Source: an uncultured Clostridia bacterium (GTDB lineage: Bacteria; Bacillota; Clostridia; Christensenellales; Borkfalkiaceae). Taken from it: 64,000 nt of DNA. The notes under the pieces are model-generated. The model saw only the letters and a program-made list of their open reading frames with translations, was not told the origin of the DNA and ran no database searches. The stretch is from positions 17,283 to 81,282 of the forward strand of contig CALVPY010000006.1 in the NCBI GenBank assembly GCA_944354535.1, given 5' to 3'. Both the position numbers and the translations under genes were made by a program. Position 1 is the stretch's first letter. Every line of letters begins with the position of its first letter. Positions 36,055 to 45,025 of this stretch are shown here, piece after piece.

Positions 36055-37061
36055 CAGATCTTCTCCTGGATCGTGCGTTTCATTTCGCCGAGCACTTCGT
36101 CGGGCGTCAAATTCGAGGTGTCGATGAGCACGGCATCCTCCGCCTGTTTCAGTGGCGCAAAGGCGCGGGAGGAATCCTGTTCGTCGCGTTTTACGATCTC
36201 CTCTTCGAGCGCCCGTTTATCGACCGGATAGCCCTTGGCGGTGAGCTCGTCATAGCGGCGCTGCGCCCGCACTTTGGGGTCGGCGGTGAGGAAGAATTTG
36301 AAATCGGCTTCGGGCAGTACGAATGTTCCGATATCGCGGCCGTCGAGCACGCAGGACATTTTGTCTGCGATCTCCCGCTGCTTTTCCACCATCTTGAGGC
36401 GCACCGCGGGATATTGCGATACCGTGGAAGCCGCCATGGAGACTTCGGGTTTCCGGATGAGCTCGGAGACGTCCTCGCCGTCAAGAAAAGTATGCTGCGT
36501 GCCGTCTTCGTATTTGATCTCGAGAGCAAGGTCGCGCAGGCAGTCGATGATGGCGGTCTCGTCGCGGATGTCGGCATTTTCTTTGAGCGCTTTGAGCGCG
36601 CACGCCCGGTACATGGCACCCGTATCGAGATAGAGGATGTTCATGCTCTTTGCAAGCGCTTTCGCCATCGTCGATTTGCCGCTGCCGGCGGGGCCGTCGA
36701 TGGCAATGTTGATCTTGGATGCGATATCCTTTCTTAACGTTCTGGCGCCGCGGAGATATACATGATGCGGCGTGATGTTTTTTTCCACGAACAGCATGAT
36801 GCGGATGCAGAGAGGCAGGCCGCCGTCGATGTCGGGCTCCTGCGAAGAAAAGAGCGGGCTGGAAGAATACCCCGCTTCCCGTGCGGCTTTGGCGGGATAA
36901 TAAGAATGGATGTCGGACGTGCTTGAGAACACAATGCTGAGGATCTCGTCCTTGTGGAGGGAATTGCGGCTCACCGTCTGATCGATGAGCTCCTTCACCG
37001 CTTTTTTGATCTCTTCCGGGCTGTCTTCGGCAATGGTCGTAGCGCCGCGTATCACTGTCAT
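36054..37061 (-). CDS. cmk: Chorismate mutase (AroH type) fused to cytidylate kinase
   Basis: Protein of 335 residues with two enzyme domains. Residues 1-112 match monofunctional AroH chorismate mutase: RGATT near the start with Arg5, YPAKAAREAG with Arg61, Glu75 in SSQEPDI, Arg87 in CIRIML and Tyr102 in HVYL correspond to the Bacillus active-site residues; the Cys75 equivalent is Ser. Residues 116-335 are a CMP kinase with GPAGSGKST, the DTGAMYR substrate segment and GRDIGTFVLP. It leads the plsC-ispH operon. Both activities look intact. Confidence 0.92.
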   Translation of the reverse strand: MTVIRGATTIAEDSPEEIKKAVKELIDQTVSRNSLHKDEILSIVFSSTSDIHSYYPAKAAREAGYSSSPLFSSQEPDIDGGLPLCIRIMLFVEKNITPHHVYLRGARTLRKDIASKINIAIDGPAGSGKSTMAKALAKSMNILYLDTGAMYRACALKALKENADIRDETAIIDCLRDLALEIKYEDGTQHTFLDGEDVSELIRKPEVSMAASTVSQYPAVRLKMVEKQREIADKMSCVLDGRDIGTFVLPEADFKFFLTADPKVRAQRRYDELTAKGYPVDKRALEEEIVKRDEQDSSRAFAPLKQAEDAVLIDTSNLTPDEVLGEMKRTIQEKI

Positions 37062-37095
37062 GTCATGTTCCTCTCTGCTTCATTGGTATAACGTT

Positions 37096-37124
37096 ATTAT
37101 ATCGGAATGAGGACGCAAAGTCAA
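37096..37124 (-). promoter_or_regulatory. Sigma-A promoter of aroH-cmk operon
   Basis: On the minus strand TTGACT (37124-37119) and TATAAT (37101-37096), spacer 17, about 35 bases ahead of the ATG. The -35 box is two bases from the stop of the upstream flavoprotein gene. Confidence 0.85.
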
Positions 37125-37125
37125 A

Positions 37126-38370
37126 TCATTCGGCAAAATTTCCTGCGTATTCTGCGGCGGCGCGCCCTGCCGCATATCCCGTCGAGAAGGCGATCTGCAG
37201 GTTGAATCCTCCCGTGTACGCATCGACATCGAGCACCTCACCTGCAAAAAAGACGCCCGGAGCGAGTTTGCTTCCCATTGTCTTGGAGGAAATATCTTTG
37301 AGATCCACGCCGCCCGAGGTCACGACGGCCTCTTCGAATCCCCGCAGGGATGTCGGGGTAAACTGAAAGTTTTTGAGTACATGAACGAGCCGGTCGCGCT
37401 CGGTACGCGTTACCGCATTTGCCTGCCTTGCAGGGTCGATCCCTGCCGCGAAAAGCACGGGAATGCATAGGGCGGCGGGAAGCAGTCCACGCATCACATT
37501 CTTCATCTGTTCGTTCTTTCTTTCTGCAAAGTCGCGGATAAGACGGGCGTCCAGAGTCTTTGGATCGAGAGCCGGTTTGAAGTCGAGGAAGAGTTCGATC
37601 TCGGAAAAAGCAATGCGGTTGATGCGCGCGGACAGCGTAAGTACGAGCGGGCCGCTGATGCCGCAATGCGTCAGGAGCATTTCCCCTTGCTCGGAGAAGA
37701 TGACTTTCCCCCTTTGTTTTGCAAAGAGACAGACGTTTTTTAAGGAAACGCCCTGAAGCGCAGAAAAATCGCCCGTACAGTTGATGCCGACGAGAGACGG
37801 TACGCAGGGTACGATCTTATGCCCCAACCTTTTTGCAAAATGCAGCCCGTCCCCCGTAGAGCCTGTCGACGGATAGGACAAACCTCCCGTCGCAATGACG
37901 ACGGCTTTGCACGGAAAAGCGTCGCTTTTTGTTATTATGTCACGCATATTACTATGCAAATCGCCGATTTCCTTTACATATTCCTGCAATTTGATGGTCA
38001 CACCCACGGAAAGGCAGGCTCTTTCCAGCATTTTTGTGACATCGCTCGCATGGTCGGATACGGGGAAGACGCGGTTTCCCCGTTCCACTTTGACGGGAAG
38101 AGAGAAGCGTTCGCACATTGCCATCATGTCCTCGGGAGAGAACGACCAAAGAGCGCCCGTCAGGAATTTTCCGCCGTGTACCACGTTTTCTAAGAATTCG
38201 TCGGGCGGGCAGTCATTGGTGAGGTTGCATCTGCCCTTTCCCGTGATATAGATCTTTTTTCCGAGCTTTTCATTGCGCTCCAAGAGTGTCACCTGAGCGC
38301 CGTGACTTGCCGCCGCATAGGAGGCCATGAGGCCTGCCGCTCCGCCGCCGATGACGACTACCTTTCCCAT
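37126..38370 (-). CDS. FAD-dependent oxidoreductase, YhiN/HI0933 family
   Basis: Flavoprotein of unknown substrate. The ATG at 38370 is preceded by AGGAGC; the open frame continues upstream but crosses the promoter. The 414 residues begin with the dinucleotide-binding GGGAAGLMASYAAA, then GKKIYITGKGRCNLTND, which is a hallmark of this family, TGGLSYPSTGSTGDG, and end with FAGEVLDVDAYTGGFNLQIAFSTG. It stands directly before aroH-cmk but each has its own promoter. Confidence 0.9.
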   Translation of the reverse strand: MGKVVVIGGGAAGLMASYAAASHGAQVTLLERNEKLGKKIYITGKGRCNLTNDCPPDEFLENVVHGGKFLTGALWSFSPEDMMAMCERFSLPVKVERGNRVFPVSDHASDVTKMLERACLSVGVTIKLQEYVKEIGDLHSNMRDIITKSDAFPCKAVVIATGGLSYPSTGSTGDGLHFAKRLGHKIVPCVPSLVGINCTGDFSALQGVSLKNVCLFAKQRGKVIFSEQGEMLLTHCGISGPLVLTLSARINRIAFSEIELFLDFKPALDPKTLDARLIRDFAERKNEQMKNVMRGLLPAALCIPVLFAAGIDPARQANAVTRTERDRLVHVLKNFQFTPTSLRGFEEAVVTSGGVDLKDISSKTMGSKLAPGVFFAGEVLDVDAYTGGFNLQIAFSTGYAAGRAAAEYAGNFAE

Positions 38371-38398
38371 CCGTTCTGCTCCTATTTTTCTTCCCTTT

Positions 38399-38427
38399 AT
38401 TGTATCGAAAAATACATGGTTTGTCAA
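38399..38427 (-). promoter_or_regulatory. Sigma-A promoter of the YhiN-type gene
   Basis: On the minus strand TTGACA (38427-38422) and TACAAT (38404-38399) with spacer 17. Confidence 0.8.
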
Positions 38428-38460
38428 GCAGCACGTCCTCCGACCCGAAGATAAAACGAA

Positions 38461-38492
38461 GAAAGGCGGGAGAGCCATTTTGCTCTCCCGCG
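38461..38492 (-). terminator. Hairpin after spoIVA
   Basis: GCGGGAGAGC and GCTCTCCCGC form a 10-bp stem around six bases, just after the spoIVA stop. The downstream sequence on the minus strand is only CTTTCTTC, so it is a fair terminator. Confidence 0.7.
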
Positions 38493-38495
38493 CTT

Positions 38496-39962
38496 TCAGA
38501 TGAGGATGCAGATGACCCCGCCCTTGCCTTCATTGACGATCCGCGTGACCGTGCGGCGCATCTTTTTTTGTACGTTTTCTGCCATAGAGCGGTTTTTGAT
38601 GCTGAGCTCGTCGCCAAGAAGTTCTTTGAGCGATTTTCCGAACATATTCGTTTTCCAGGCGGCTTCCGGTTCATTCGCCATATTTTCCGCCAGCGTTTTG
38701 GCAAAAGTTTCACTCTGTTCTTCGTTGCCGAGCGCAGGTCGGACCTCTCCCGTAAGGTCTACGCGTATGATATGATAGCTGGGAGCATTGGCGTGCAGGT
38801 CGACCCCCACTCTGCCTCCCTTTTTGATGACTTTGGGTTCTGCAAGATCCATTTCGTCTTCTTCGGGAGGCACGATCCCATATCCGTATTCTTTGGCGTC
38901 TTCGAATGCCTTCCCGACCCGTTCATAGAGTTTTTTGGCTGTTCCGAGCGCCGTGACGTAGTTCATGAGGGCAAAGTCATCGCCGATCTCGGCTTCACAC
39001 ATCTCGCTGAGAACGCGGTAAAACGCTCCTTCCTTTGCTTCCGCCCGCACGGTCGCGCATCCCGTTGCAGGCTGCAGTTTGACTTCACAGGGTGGACACA
39101 GCTGTTTGCTGTCTTCAAACAGGGTGTCAAGGAGAGCGCAGTCGCTCATTTTGGAGATCTTCGGGGTAACGGCGCGGATGGAAGAGAGTGCTTCGGATAC
39201 GACGGGCGAGTCGGCATCGAACACGCGCATCCAGTCCGGGAGTTCGATGTCGATGCTGAGCACCGGGAATTCGTAGAGCACGCGTTCCAAGATGAGGGTA
39301 AGCTCTTCCCGCTCCATCCTTTCGGCATTGACCGCAAGTACGGGCGCTTCGTATCGTTCCTCCAGGGAAGAGCGCAGCTCTTCCGCATCGCCGGGTTCTT
39401 TGCAGTTGAGCAGGATCACAAAAGGTTTCTGCGCCTCTTTCATTTCGGCGATACACCGCGATTCGGCAGCTTCATAGTTTTCCCTTCTAAGACCCGTCAC
39501 GGAGCCGTCTGTTGTCATGACGATGCCAATCGTCGAGTGGTCGCGCATCACTTTCCGCGTCCCTTCTTCCGCCGCCTCTTCAAAGGGCATCGGCGTTTCG
39601 CTCCACGGCGTTTTGACGAGCCGCGGTGCTCCGTCCTCCTCGAATCCTGCTGCGCCTTCTACGGGGAACCCGACGCAGTCCACGAGCCGGATATTTGCAA
39701 CGGCATTGCCGAAGGAGACGGGGATCGCTTCCTCCGGCACAAATTTCGGTTCCGTTGTCATCACGGTCTTGCCCGAGGCGGGCTGCGGCAGTTCGTCGAT
39801 CATACGCTGCTTTTTGGCTCCGTCCGCTTCGGGCAGAACAAGCTCTTGCATGAACTTTTTGATGAACGTCGATTTCCCCGTTCGGACGGGGCCCACTACA
39901 CCGATGTAAATTTCTCCGCCCGTTCGTGCGGCAATGTCCTCATAAACGCCGATATCTTCCAT
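38496..39962 (-). CDS. spoIVA: Stage IV sporulation protein A
   Basis: Coat morphogenetic ATPase that polymerises on the forespore surface to form the basement layer of the spore coat. The 488 residues show the Walker A motif GPVRTGKSTFI near 24-34, FVPEEAIPVSF, DCVGFPVEGAAGFEEDG and the conserved middle and C-terminal domains of the family, which is specific to endospore formers. A GGCGGAGGG site precedes the ATG. A sigma-E-like promoter stands upstream, in agreement with mother-cell expression. Confidence 0.96.
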   Translation of the reverse strand: MEDIGVYEDIAARTGGEIYIGVVGPVRTGKSTFIKKFMQELVLPEADGAKKQRMIDELPQPASGKTVMTTEPKFVPEEAIPVSFGNAVANIRLVDCVGFPVEGAAGFEEDGAPRLVKTPWSETPMPFEEAAEEGTRKVMRDHSTIGIVMTTDGSVTGLRRENYEAAESRCIAEMKEAQKPFVILLNCKEPGDAEELRSSLEERYEAPVLAVNAERMEREELTLILERVLYEFPVLSIDIELPDWMRVFDADSPVVSEALSSIRAVTPKISKMSDCALLDTLFEDSKQLCPPCEVKLQPATGCATVRAEAKEGAFYRVLSEMCEAEIGDDFALMNYVTALGTAKKLYERVGKAFEDAKEYGYGIVPPEEDEMDLAEPKVIKKGGRVGVDLHANAPSYHIIRVDLTGEVRPALGNEEQSETFAKTLAENMANEPEAAWKTNMFGKSLKELLGDELSIKNRSMAENVQKKMRRTVTRIVNEGKGGVICILI

Positions 39963-39988
39963 ACGTCCCTCCGCCTGTTTTCTTGTTT

Positions 39989-40017
39989 ATCCTATGGCCG
40001 AGAGGCTTTGAATATGC
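39989..40017 (-). promoter_or_regulatory. Putative sigma-E promoter of spoIVA
   Basis: On the minus strand GCATATT (40017-40011) and CATAGGAT (39996-39989) are 14 bases apart, close to the sigma-E elements KMATATT and CATACAMT. Bacillus spoIVA is a sigma-E gene. Two positions of the -10 differ. Confidence 0.6.
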
Positions 40018-40026
40018 CCGAAAGGA

Positions 40027-40065
40027 TAAAAAAACGGCTTCCCCGTGTGACCTTCGGGGAGCCGC
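40027..40065 (-). terminator. Terminator of the carboxymuconolactone decarboxylase-like gene
   Basis: CGGCTCCCCG and CGGGGAAGCCG form the stem; seven T follow on the minus strand. Confidence 0.85.
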
Positions 40066-40073
40066 CGATCTTA

Positions 40074-40832
40074 TCAGGACGAAGAAAGAAGTTCATTCGT
40101 ACAATTGAGCGCGTTAAAGAGGCGCGGGATGCCCATATACGGCATGGCGTGGACGAGCGCACAGACGACATCTTCCTTCGTGCTGCCCGTTTTCAGCGCG
40201 CCCTCAACATGGGAGCGCACCTGCACTTCCGCACCGCCGAGCGCTGCCAGCATTACGACGGTCAGCAGTTCGCGCGTCTTTCCGTCTAACCCCTTTCGCG
40301 TCATGAAATCGGAAAAGCAGAGCTCGGTCAGAAAGCGCGGCACCGCTTCGGCAAACTCTGCGGGCAGCCATGTATAGCGCTCTTTGATCTCGTCGCCATA
40401 CACGGGCTTTTGCAGGGCGAGCCCTTTTGCAAAGCGGTCTTGTTCCGTCACCGTCTCACCGCTTTCGATGGGAAGGGCAATGCCGTTTGCGGCAAACACC
40501 TCGTTCATCGCAGCGATGGCGTTGAGCGTCTTGGGGAAGCCGATGAACGGCGCGCACTGATACACCGTTTCGCGGATGGCGACGGGCGAAATGCCGATAT
40601 GAAGGCACGCGCCGACGTGCGCTTTTAATTGCGGCAGCGTCTGGTTGACGGTCAAGACTGTGACGGTGATCAGCTCGCGCATCCTGTCGTCGAGCGAGCC
40701 CGTATAGCTCACCTCGCCGAAAATGAACCGCTGCAAGATGCGCATAAATTCGGGATCGTTCCCCTCGTTTTGCGTCGGCTTTCCGACGAAGAGTTTTTCA
40801 TATTTTTCTTGGCAGTTTTGGATCCTGTCCAT
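40074..40832 (-). CDS. Carboxymuconolactone decarboxylase/AhpD-like protein, two domains
   Basis: Protein of 252 residues with two tandem CMD-like helical domains (about 15-120 and 140-250; compare RELITVTVLTVNQTLPQLKAHV with RELLTVVMLAALGGAEVQVRSHV). The CxxC redox pair of AhpD is absent, so peroxidase activity is unlikely. Such proteins are often annotated as 4-carboxymuconolactone decarboxylase without biochemical proof. The ATG at 40832 is preferred for its GAGGAA site over an upstream in-frame ATG at 40844. Confidence 0.8.
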   Translation of the reverse strand: MDRIQNCQEKYEKLFVGKPTQNEGNDPEFMRILQRFIFGEVSYTGSLDDRMRELITVTVLTVNQTLPQLKAHVGACLHIGISPVAIRETVYQCAPFIGFPKTLNAIAAMNEVFAANGIALPIESGETVTEQDRFAKGLALQKPVYGDEIKERYTWLPAEFAEAVPRFLTELCFSDFMTRKGLDGKTRELLTVVMLAALGGAEVQVRSHVEGALKTGSTKEDVVCALVHAMPYMGIPRLFNALNCTNELLSSS

Positions 40833-40864
40833 AGATTCCTCCATAAGCGCGTTTGAAAGCGAAA

Positions 40865-40886
40865 GGACGGGCCCTGCTGCCCGTCT
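40865..40886 (-). terminator. Weak hairpin after the HEAT-like gene
   Basis: GACGGGC at 40866-40872 pairs with GCCCGTC at 40879-40885. The T run is good on the plus strand and poor on the minus strand, where the adjoining operon ends, so direction is unsure. Confidence 0.4.
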
Positions 40887-40909
40887 TTTTCGGCGAAACA
40901 CTTGCTGTA

Positions 40910-41749
40910 TTAAGCGTCTGTCTTTTTCTCTTCCGTGAAGTCCGGCATGAGCTGCGACTGCGCGGCGATCTCCTGAAAGTAAGGGTCGGCAGAAAAGTCG
41001 CGCACTTTGGTGTACTCGCCGCCGAGAGCCTCGATGGCGTATTTGAGCTCTTGGTATTCGAGGTAGTTGATCTCGTCGCGGTCGATATAGTCGAGCAGCA
41101 CGGGCAGGGCGCGCTCGTCGCCGTAGCTTGCAAGATAGCTTGCGTGCATGGGGATATCGTCCGGTGCGGTACGAAATTCGTTCAAGAGGATCTCAAATAC
41201 CTGGTTATCCCGCTCTTTGCAGCGGGAAAGGATCTCGAGCATATATTCGCGCTCGATGCCTTCCCGATAGAGAGAAAGCACGCGGTCTTTGACGGCGTCG
41301 GCATTGCCTTTCAGATACTCCGTCACGGTATCTTTGAGTTCCCGATCGTCCGTCGAGGTCAGGATGTCGAGATAGACGGGAAGCGCTTTGCGGCTGCTGC
41401 CTGCAAGATTGATGGTGAGGGTGAGAAGTTCCCCGTCCGCTTCCTTCATGAGTGCGAGCAGCGGAGCGGGGCAGCTGCGGGCTTCAAGTTCGCGGCAGAG
41501 GAAGTCGGAGACGGCAATGCCTTCGTCAAAATGAGCCTTCAGCGCTTCGACAAGCTCGTCGTCCGTCATTTGCGCATAATATCCCTTGGGCGTCGTGCCG
41601 ACGCTCTTGATGACGGTATCGCCGAATTTTCGGTAAAGGCGCGGGATAAGATCTTCCCACTCTTTTTCGGAATGGTCGGCTGCGTGTGCCTCCATGTATT
41701 CTGCAAGTTTTCGGTCAAAGAGCTCGTCAAAATCGATGAGTTTTTTCAT
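40910..41749 (-). CDS. Uncharacterised helical protein, HEAT-repeat-like
   Basis: Not recognised. The 279 residues are almost wholly helical and acidic. The middle and C-terminal parts look like degenerate HEAT-type helical pairs (KALPVYLDILTSTDDRELKD, ALPVLLDYIDRDEINYLEY). No signal peptide or membrane helix is present. It has a good GAGGGGAGC site, follows the TPR gene by 12 bases and is the last gene of the Hsp33 operon, which suggests a protein-binding role. Confidence 0.65.
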   Translation of the reverse strand: MKKLIDFDELFDRKLAEYMEAHAADHSEKEWEDLIPRLYRKFGDTVIKSVGTTPKGYYAQMTDDELVEALKAHFDEGIAVSDFLCRELEARSCPAPLLALMKEADGELLTLTINLAGSSRKALPVYLDILTSTDDRELKDTVTEYLKGNADAVKDRVLSLYREGIEREYMLEILSRCKERDNQVFEILLNEFRTAPDDIPMHASYLASYGDERALPVLLDYIDRDEINYLEYQELKYAIEALGGEYTKVRDFSADPYFQEIAAQSQLMPDFTEEKKTDA

Positions 41750-41761
41750 GCTGCTCCCCTC

Positions 41762-43429
41762 TCAGATAAGAAAATTCAAGATCTCTTTTACGGTATGCAC
41801 ATTGGCTCCGAAGAGATTTGCAATGGTATCGATGTTGTGTTCACAGTCGGCAAGTCGTGCCTCGCGGTAGATGGCGGCGGCAAGGGCATCCTTTTCCGCA
41901 AAGAGATCTTCTGCGCCCGCTTCGACGAGCGTGTAGTTGACGTCCTCGGCGGCAAACAGGAGCTTGCGTTCATTGTCATCTGCCGTAATGGCGTAGCGGG
42001 AATAGACTTCGGCGAATGCGGAAAGGAACTGATCGGGGCGGCGGCCTTCAAATTCCATTTTGTGCGTGTAGAACTCGCGGTAGAAATTGCAGATGACGAC
42101 GCCGAAGGAATTGTCTTCATTGCGTGCGACGAGGTCTTGCATAATGGAGAGCTTGATGAGCTCGTCTGCCTCAAAGTCGAGCAGGATCTCGCGTACGGCA
42201 TCATCGCAGCGGCATTTGACGGCTACTTTTGCCGCCAGCTGCTGCAGCTTCTGATCGCGGCCGTCAAGCTGATCGAATGCCAGGCGGAAGTAGTTCAAAA
42301 CCTCCTTTTCTCCTCCGAGGCGTTCCGCCATTTCGGGCTCTACGCCGTCGGCCATCAGAAGAAATCCGGAAAGCTCCTTGTAGTCCTCTTCGGGCAGGCG
42401 GTAGAAATAGGAGAGCGTCACTTCCTTATCGCCGCGCAGGCGTTCCAGATAGAGATTGGCAATGACTTTGCGGGGATAGACGGTCGTGAGCGTTTCGAGT
42501 GAGGCGATCGCTTCCTCCTTCCTGCCCGAGCGATATGCCGCAACGGCATGGAACCAGAGGATGTTGTCGTCGTAGGGCTGGAGCTCCTTGAGCTTGGAAA
42601 GCTTTGCAAAAGCTTCCTCATCGAGACCGGTCTCGCAGAGCGCCGTTGCGATGCGGTAGAGATCTTCCGCCGAGTCGGAATCCATTGCCGCAAGCTTTTT
42701 TCCCACTTCTTTCGCCTCTTCCTTTCTCTCCTGTGCTCCGAGGACGGCGCAGTAGGTCGTGAGAGCGTGGATATTGTCGGGATGATATTCGAGCATTTTT
42801 TCACACTCTTCGGCTGCCCCTGCCGTATCGCCCGTCAGCAGTTTACACATGGCGATGAGCCCGCAGGCAGACGGAAAGTCCTCGCTGGCAGGCTCGATCT
42901 CGGAGAGTACTTCCTTTGCTTTTTCGAGCTCGCCCATCTTTACGAAGAGCACGCCGCGGCGCAGGAGCTCGGGATCGGAGATCGTGCCGTCATCCGAGTG
43001 GATGAGGCGAAGCTGCGGCCGGGGATCGGGGGCATAGTCATCCTCGTCGTAGTCGGAGGGCGGCGGCGTTTCTCCCGAAGCTTCAAAGGAGCGGCGATAG
43101 AAGAGCTCGGCTCTCAGTCCGTCTCCCAGATTGGCAAAGGCGACGGAGAGCCCTTCGTAACCCTCCCCGAAATCTGCTTCGTTGCAGGTGTCGAGGAAGC
43201 GGAACCATGCGTCTGCGCAGGGGATCCAAAGCGAGAGCGCCTCGTAGACATCCGCATAGAGCGCAGAGGCATCCGCACTCGGCTGATACAATCCCGCGCG
43301 TTTGTTGAGCATGGTGAGCGCGCCCATGTAGTCGCCCGACTCATAGCGCTTTTCGGCGGAATCCAATAAAAATTCATCGCTGAAATCCAACCGTCTGATG
43401 CCGTCATCCTGATTTTTCGTTCTTCTCAT
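41762..43429 (-). CDS. Tetratricopeptide-repeat protein
   Basis: Cytosolic helical-repeat protein of 555 residues. Several TPR-like units are visible, such as LLDSAEKRYESGDYMGALTM at 20-39, the block around residues 175-260 (MGELEKAKEVLSEI, LLTGDTAGAAEECEKMLEYH, KEEAKEVGKKLAAM) and AAYRSGRKEEAIASLETL. The C-terminal half is less repetitive and has FDQLDGRDQKL. The ATG overlaps the hslO stop by four bases, so it is translated with Hsp33. The function is unknown; a scaffold or co-chaperone role is only a guess. Confidence 0.75.
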   Translation of the reverse strand: MRRTKNQDDGIRRLDFSDEFLLDSAEKRYESGDYMGALTMLNKRAGLYQPSADASALYADVYEALSLWIPCADAWFRFLDTCNEADFGEGYEGLSVAFANLGDGLRAELFYRRSFEASGETPPPSDYDEDDYAPDPRPQLRLIHSDDGTISDPELLRRGVLFVKMGELEKAKEVLSEIEPASEDFPSACGLIAMCKLLTGDTAGAAEECEKMLEYHPDNIHALTTYCAVLGAQERKEEAKEVGKKLAAMDSDSAEDLYRIATALCETGLDEEAFAKLSKLKELQPYDDNILWFHAVAAYRSGRKEEAIASLETLTTVYPRKVIANLYLERLRGDKEVTLSYFYRLPEEDYKELSGFLLMADGVEPEMAERLGGEKEVLNYFRLAFDQLDGRDQKLQQLAAKVAVKCRCDDAVREILLDFEADELIKLSIMQDLVARNEDNSFGVVICNFYREFYTHKMEFEGRRPDQFLSAFAEVYSRYAITADDNERKLLFAAEDVNYTLVEAGAEDLFAEKDALAAAIYREARLADCEHNIDTIANLFGANVHTVKEILNFLI

Positions 43430-44301
43430 GTTCCCTCCCCGTCAAACAGTTTGCGGATATCCTCTTCTTGGAAACGGTGGTCGGTGTTGCATTCATGGCA
43501 ATGGACGACGATCTCGCCGTCCTCTTTTATGATGCGTTCCGCCGCTTCCCTTCCCAGCGAAAGTACGGCGCGGGCCGCCTTCTCTCTCGAACACGAGCAG
43601 CAAAAGAGAATGGGCCGTTCGCTCTCGGTCTGTGCTTCAAAGTGATCGAGGATGCTCTCGATCCCCTCTTCCCGGATGATGCGGGAGACCGACGCGTATT
43701 GCCCGATCTCCTCTTCCGCGCGAAGGATGTGTTCCTCTTGTGCGCCCGGAAAGGGCTGCAAGAAGACGCCGCCCGCGCCGAGACAGGTCCCCTCTTTGCC
43801 GATGAGCACGCCCAATGCGATGGCGGTCGGCCGCTGTTCGCTGTAAAAGAAGTAGGAGGAAAAGTCCTCTGCGATCTCTCCCGAGACGAGCGGGCTCGTC
43901 CCCACGAAGGGGAACTTTTCCCCGTCGTCACGTATGACGGTGAGCGTGCCGTCTTTCCCTACGCATCTTCCGACGTCGAGCTTCCCGTCCGCCCGCGGCG
44001 GAAGGGTGATGTCGGGATGTTCGATAAACCCGCGCATATGGAGCAGGCCGTCGCCCGAGACGGAGATCTTGCCGCCCGGGCCTCCGCCGGAGATGGAGAC
44101 GGAGAGCGTGCTCTCCTCCGATTTGAGCCAGCTGCAAAGATATGCGGCGGCGGTAAAGGTGCGGCCGAGCGCTGCCGCCGCAACGGGTGAAAGATGATGG
44201 CGCGCTATCGCTTCGTTGACGAGCGCGGTCGTGTCGAGTACGGCGAGGGAGATGTCTCCCCAGGCAATACCGCGGCAGATGGTGCTTACTGTTTTCGGCA
44301 T
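43426..44301 (-). CDS. hslO: Hsp33 redox-regulated chaperonin
   Basis: Holdase chaperone activated by oxidation of a zinc-bound four-Cys centre. The 291 residues include the GGGPGGKISVSGDG segment of the N-terminal domain and the C-terminal zinc ligands CSC (near residue 236) and CHEC (near 271). Length is typical. It overlaps the methyltransferase gene by 16 bases and the TPR gene by four. Confidence 0.94.
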   Translation of the reverse strand: MPKTVSTICRGIAWGDISLAVLDTTALVNEAIARHHLSPVAAAALGRTFTAAAYLCSWLKSEESTLSVSISGGGPGGKISVSGDGLLHMRGFIEHPDITLPPRADGKLDVGRCVGKDGTLTVIRDDGEKFPFVGTSPLVSGEIAEDFSSYFFYSEQRPTAIALGVLIGKEGTCLGAGGVFLQPFPGAQEEHILRAEEEIGQYASVSRIIREEGIESILDHFEAQTESERPILFCCSCSREKAARAVLSLGREAAERIIKEDGEIVVHCHECNTDHRFQEEDIRKLFDGEGT

Positions 44302-45017
44302 ATCAAGTTCAATCGGTCGCTCCTTTCTTTGGGCTCTCCGAGATGTCCCTCCGTGCGGATGACGGAAAAGCCCGCCTTCCGGAGGGCGGCCGAAATGTCC
44401 TCCTCTCGATGGATATATTGGGTGTGGTGTTCATCAAATCGGTCGAACGAACCGTCCTTTCGCTTGACGAACAGCGTGACGTCCATCTCCACCCTGTCCT
44501 CCGAAAGGGAGTTGAAGGAAAGATATGTCACGTCTTCGCGGTCGTCCGCAGAGATATTATCTGCAACTTTATGGCGCAACTTGTATTCGGAGCTGATATC
44601 CAGCCAAAAGATGCCGTCCTTTTCAAGTGCTTTCGCGATATGGGCAAAGGCCGACGGAAGCTTCTTCGGCGGGATGTAGTTGAAGCAGTCGTTGGGCGAA
44701 AGGATGAAATCATAGCGGTGCGGGACTTTGAGCGCGGCGGCATCGGCCTGAAAGAAGGAGATGCGGAGCCCCTCCTCCCGCGAGAGCTCCTCCGCTTTGG
44801 TGAGCATGGCAAAAGAAAGATCTGCCCCCTCCATGCGGAACCCTGCCCGTGTGAGGGCGCGGCAGAAGGCACCGCTCCCGCAGCCGAGCTCCAGCCCCGA
44901 AGAGCCTGCCCGGAGCGAGCGGAGGCCTTCAATAAAATACTGCGACCATGAAGCATAGTCGCAGTCGTCATTCAAGTATTCGAACCACTCCGCGAGCGGA
45001 CCGTAAGCTTCGTTCAT
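44286..45017 (-). CDS. Class I SAM-dependent methyltransferase
   Basis: Methyltransferase of 243 residues. Motif I is LELGCGSGAF, followed by EGADLSFAML (acidic ribose-binding region) and FILSPNDCFNYIP as motif IV, typical of the Methyltransf_25/11 group. The substrate is unknown. It is the second gene of the operon, eight bases after the membrane protein gene and overlapping hslO. Confidence 0.82.
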   Translation of the reverse strand: MNEAYGPLAEWFEYLNDDCDYASWSQYFIEGLRSLRAGSSGLELGCGSGAFCRALTRAGFRMEGADLSFAMLTKAEELSREEGLRISFFQADAAALKVPHRYDFILSPNDCFNYIPPKKLPSAFAHIAKALEKDGIFWLDISSEYKLRHKVADNISADDREDVTYLSFNSLSEDRVEMDVTLFVKRKDGSFDRFDEHHTQYIHREEDISAALRKAGFSVIRTEGHLGEPKERSDRLNLICRKQ

Positions 45018-45025
45018 GGCGTACC

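Noticed and set aside
38400-40289. Plus-strand open frame of 629 codons opposite spoIVA
   Set aside because: Shadow of spoIVA and the next gene; no ribosome binding site or domain.
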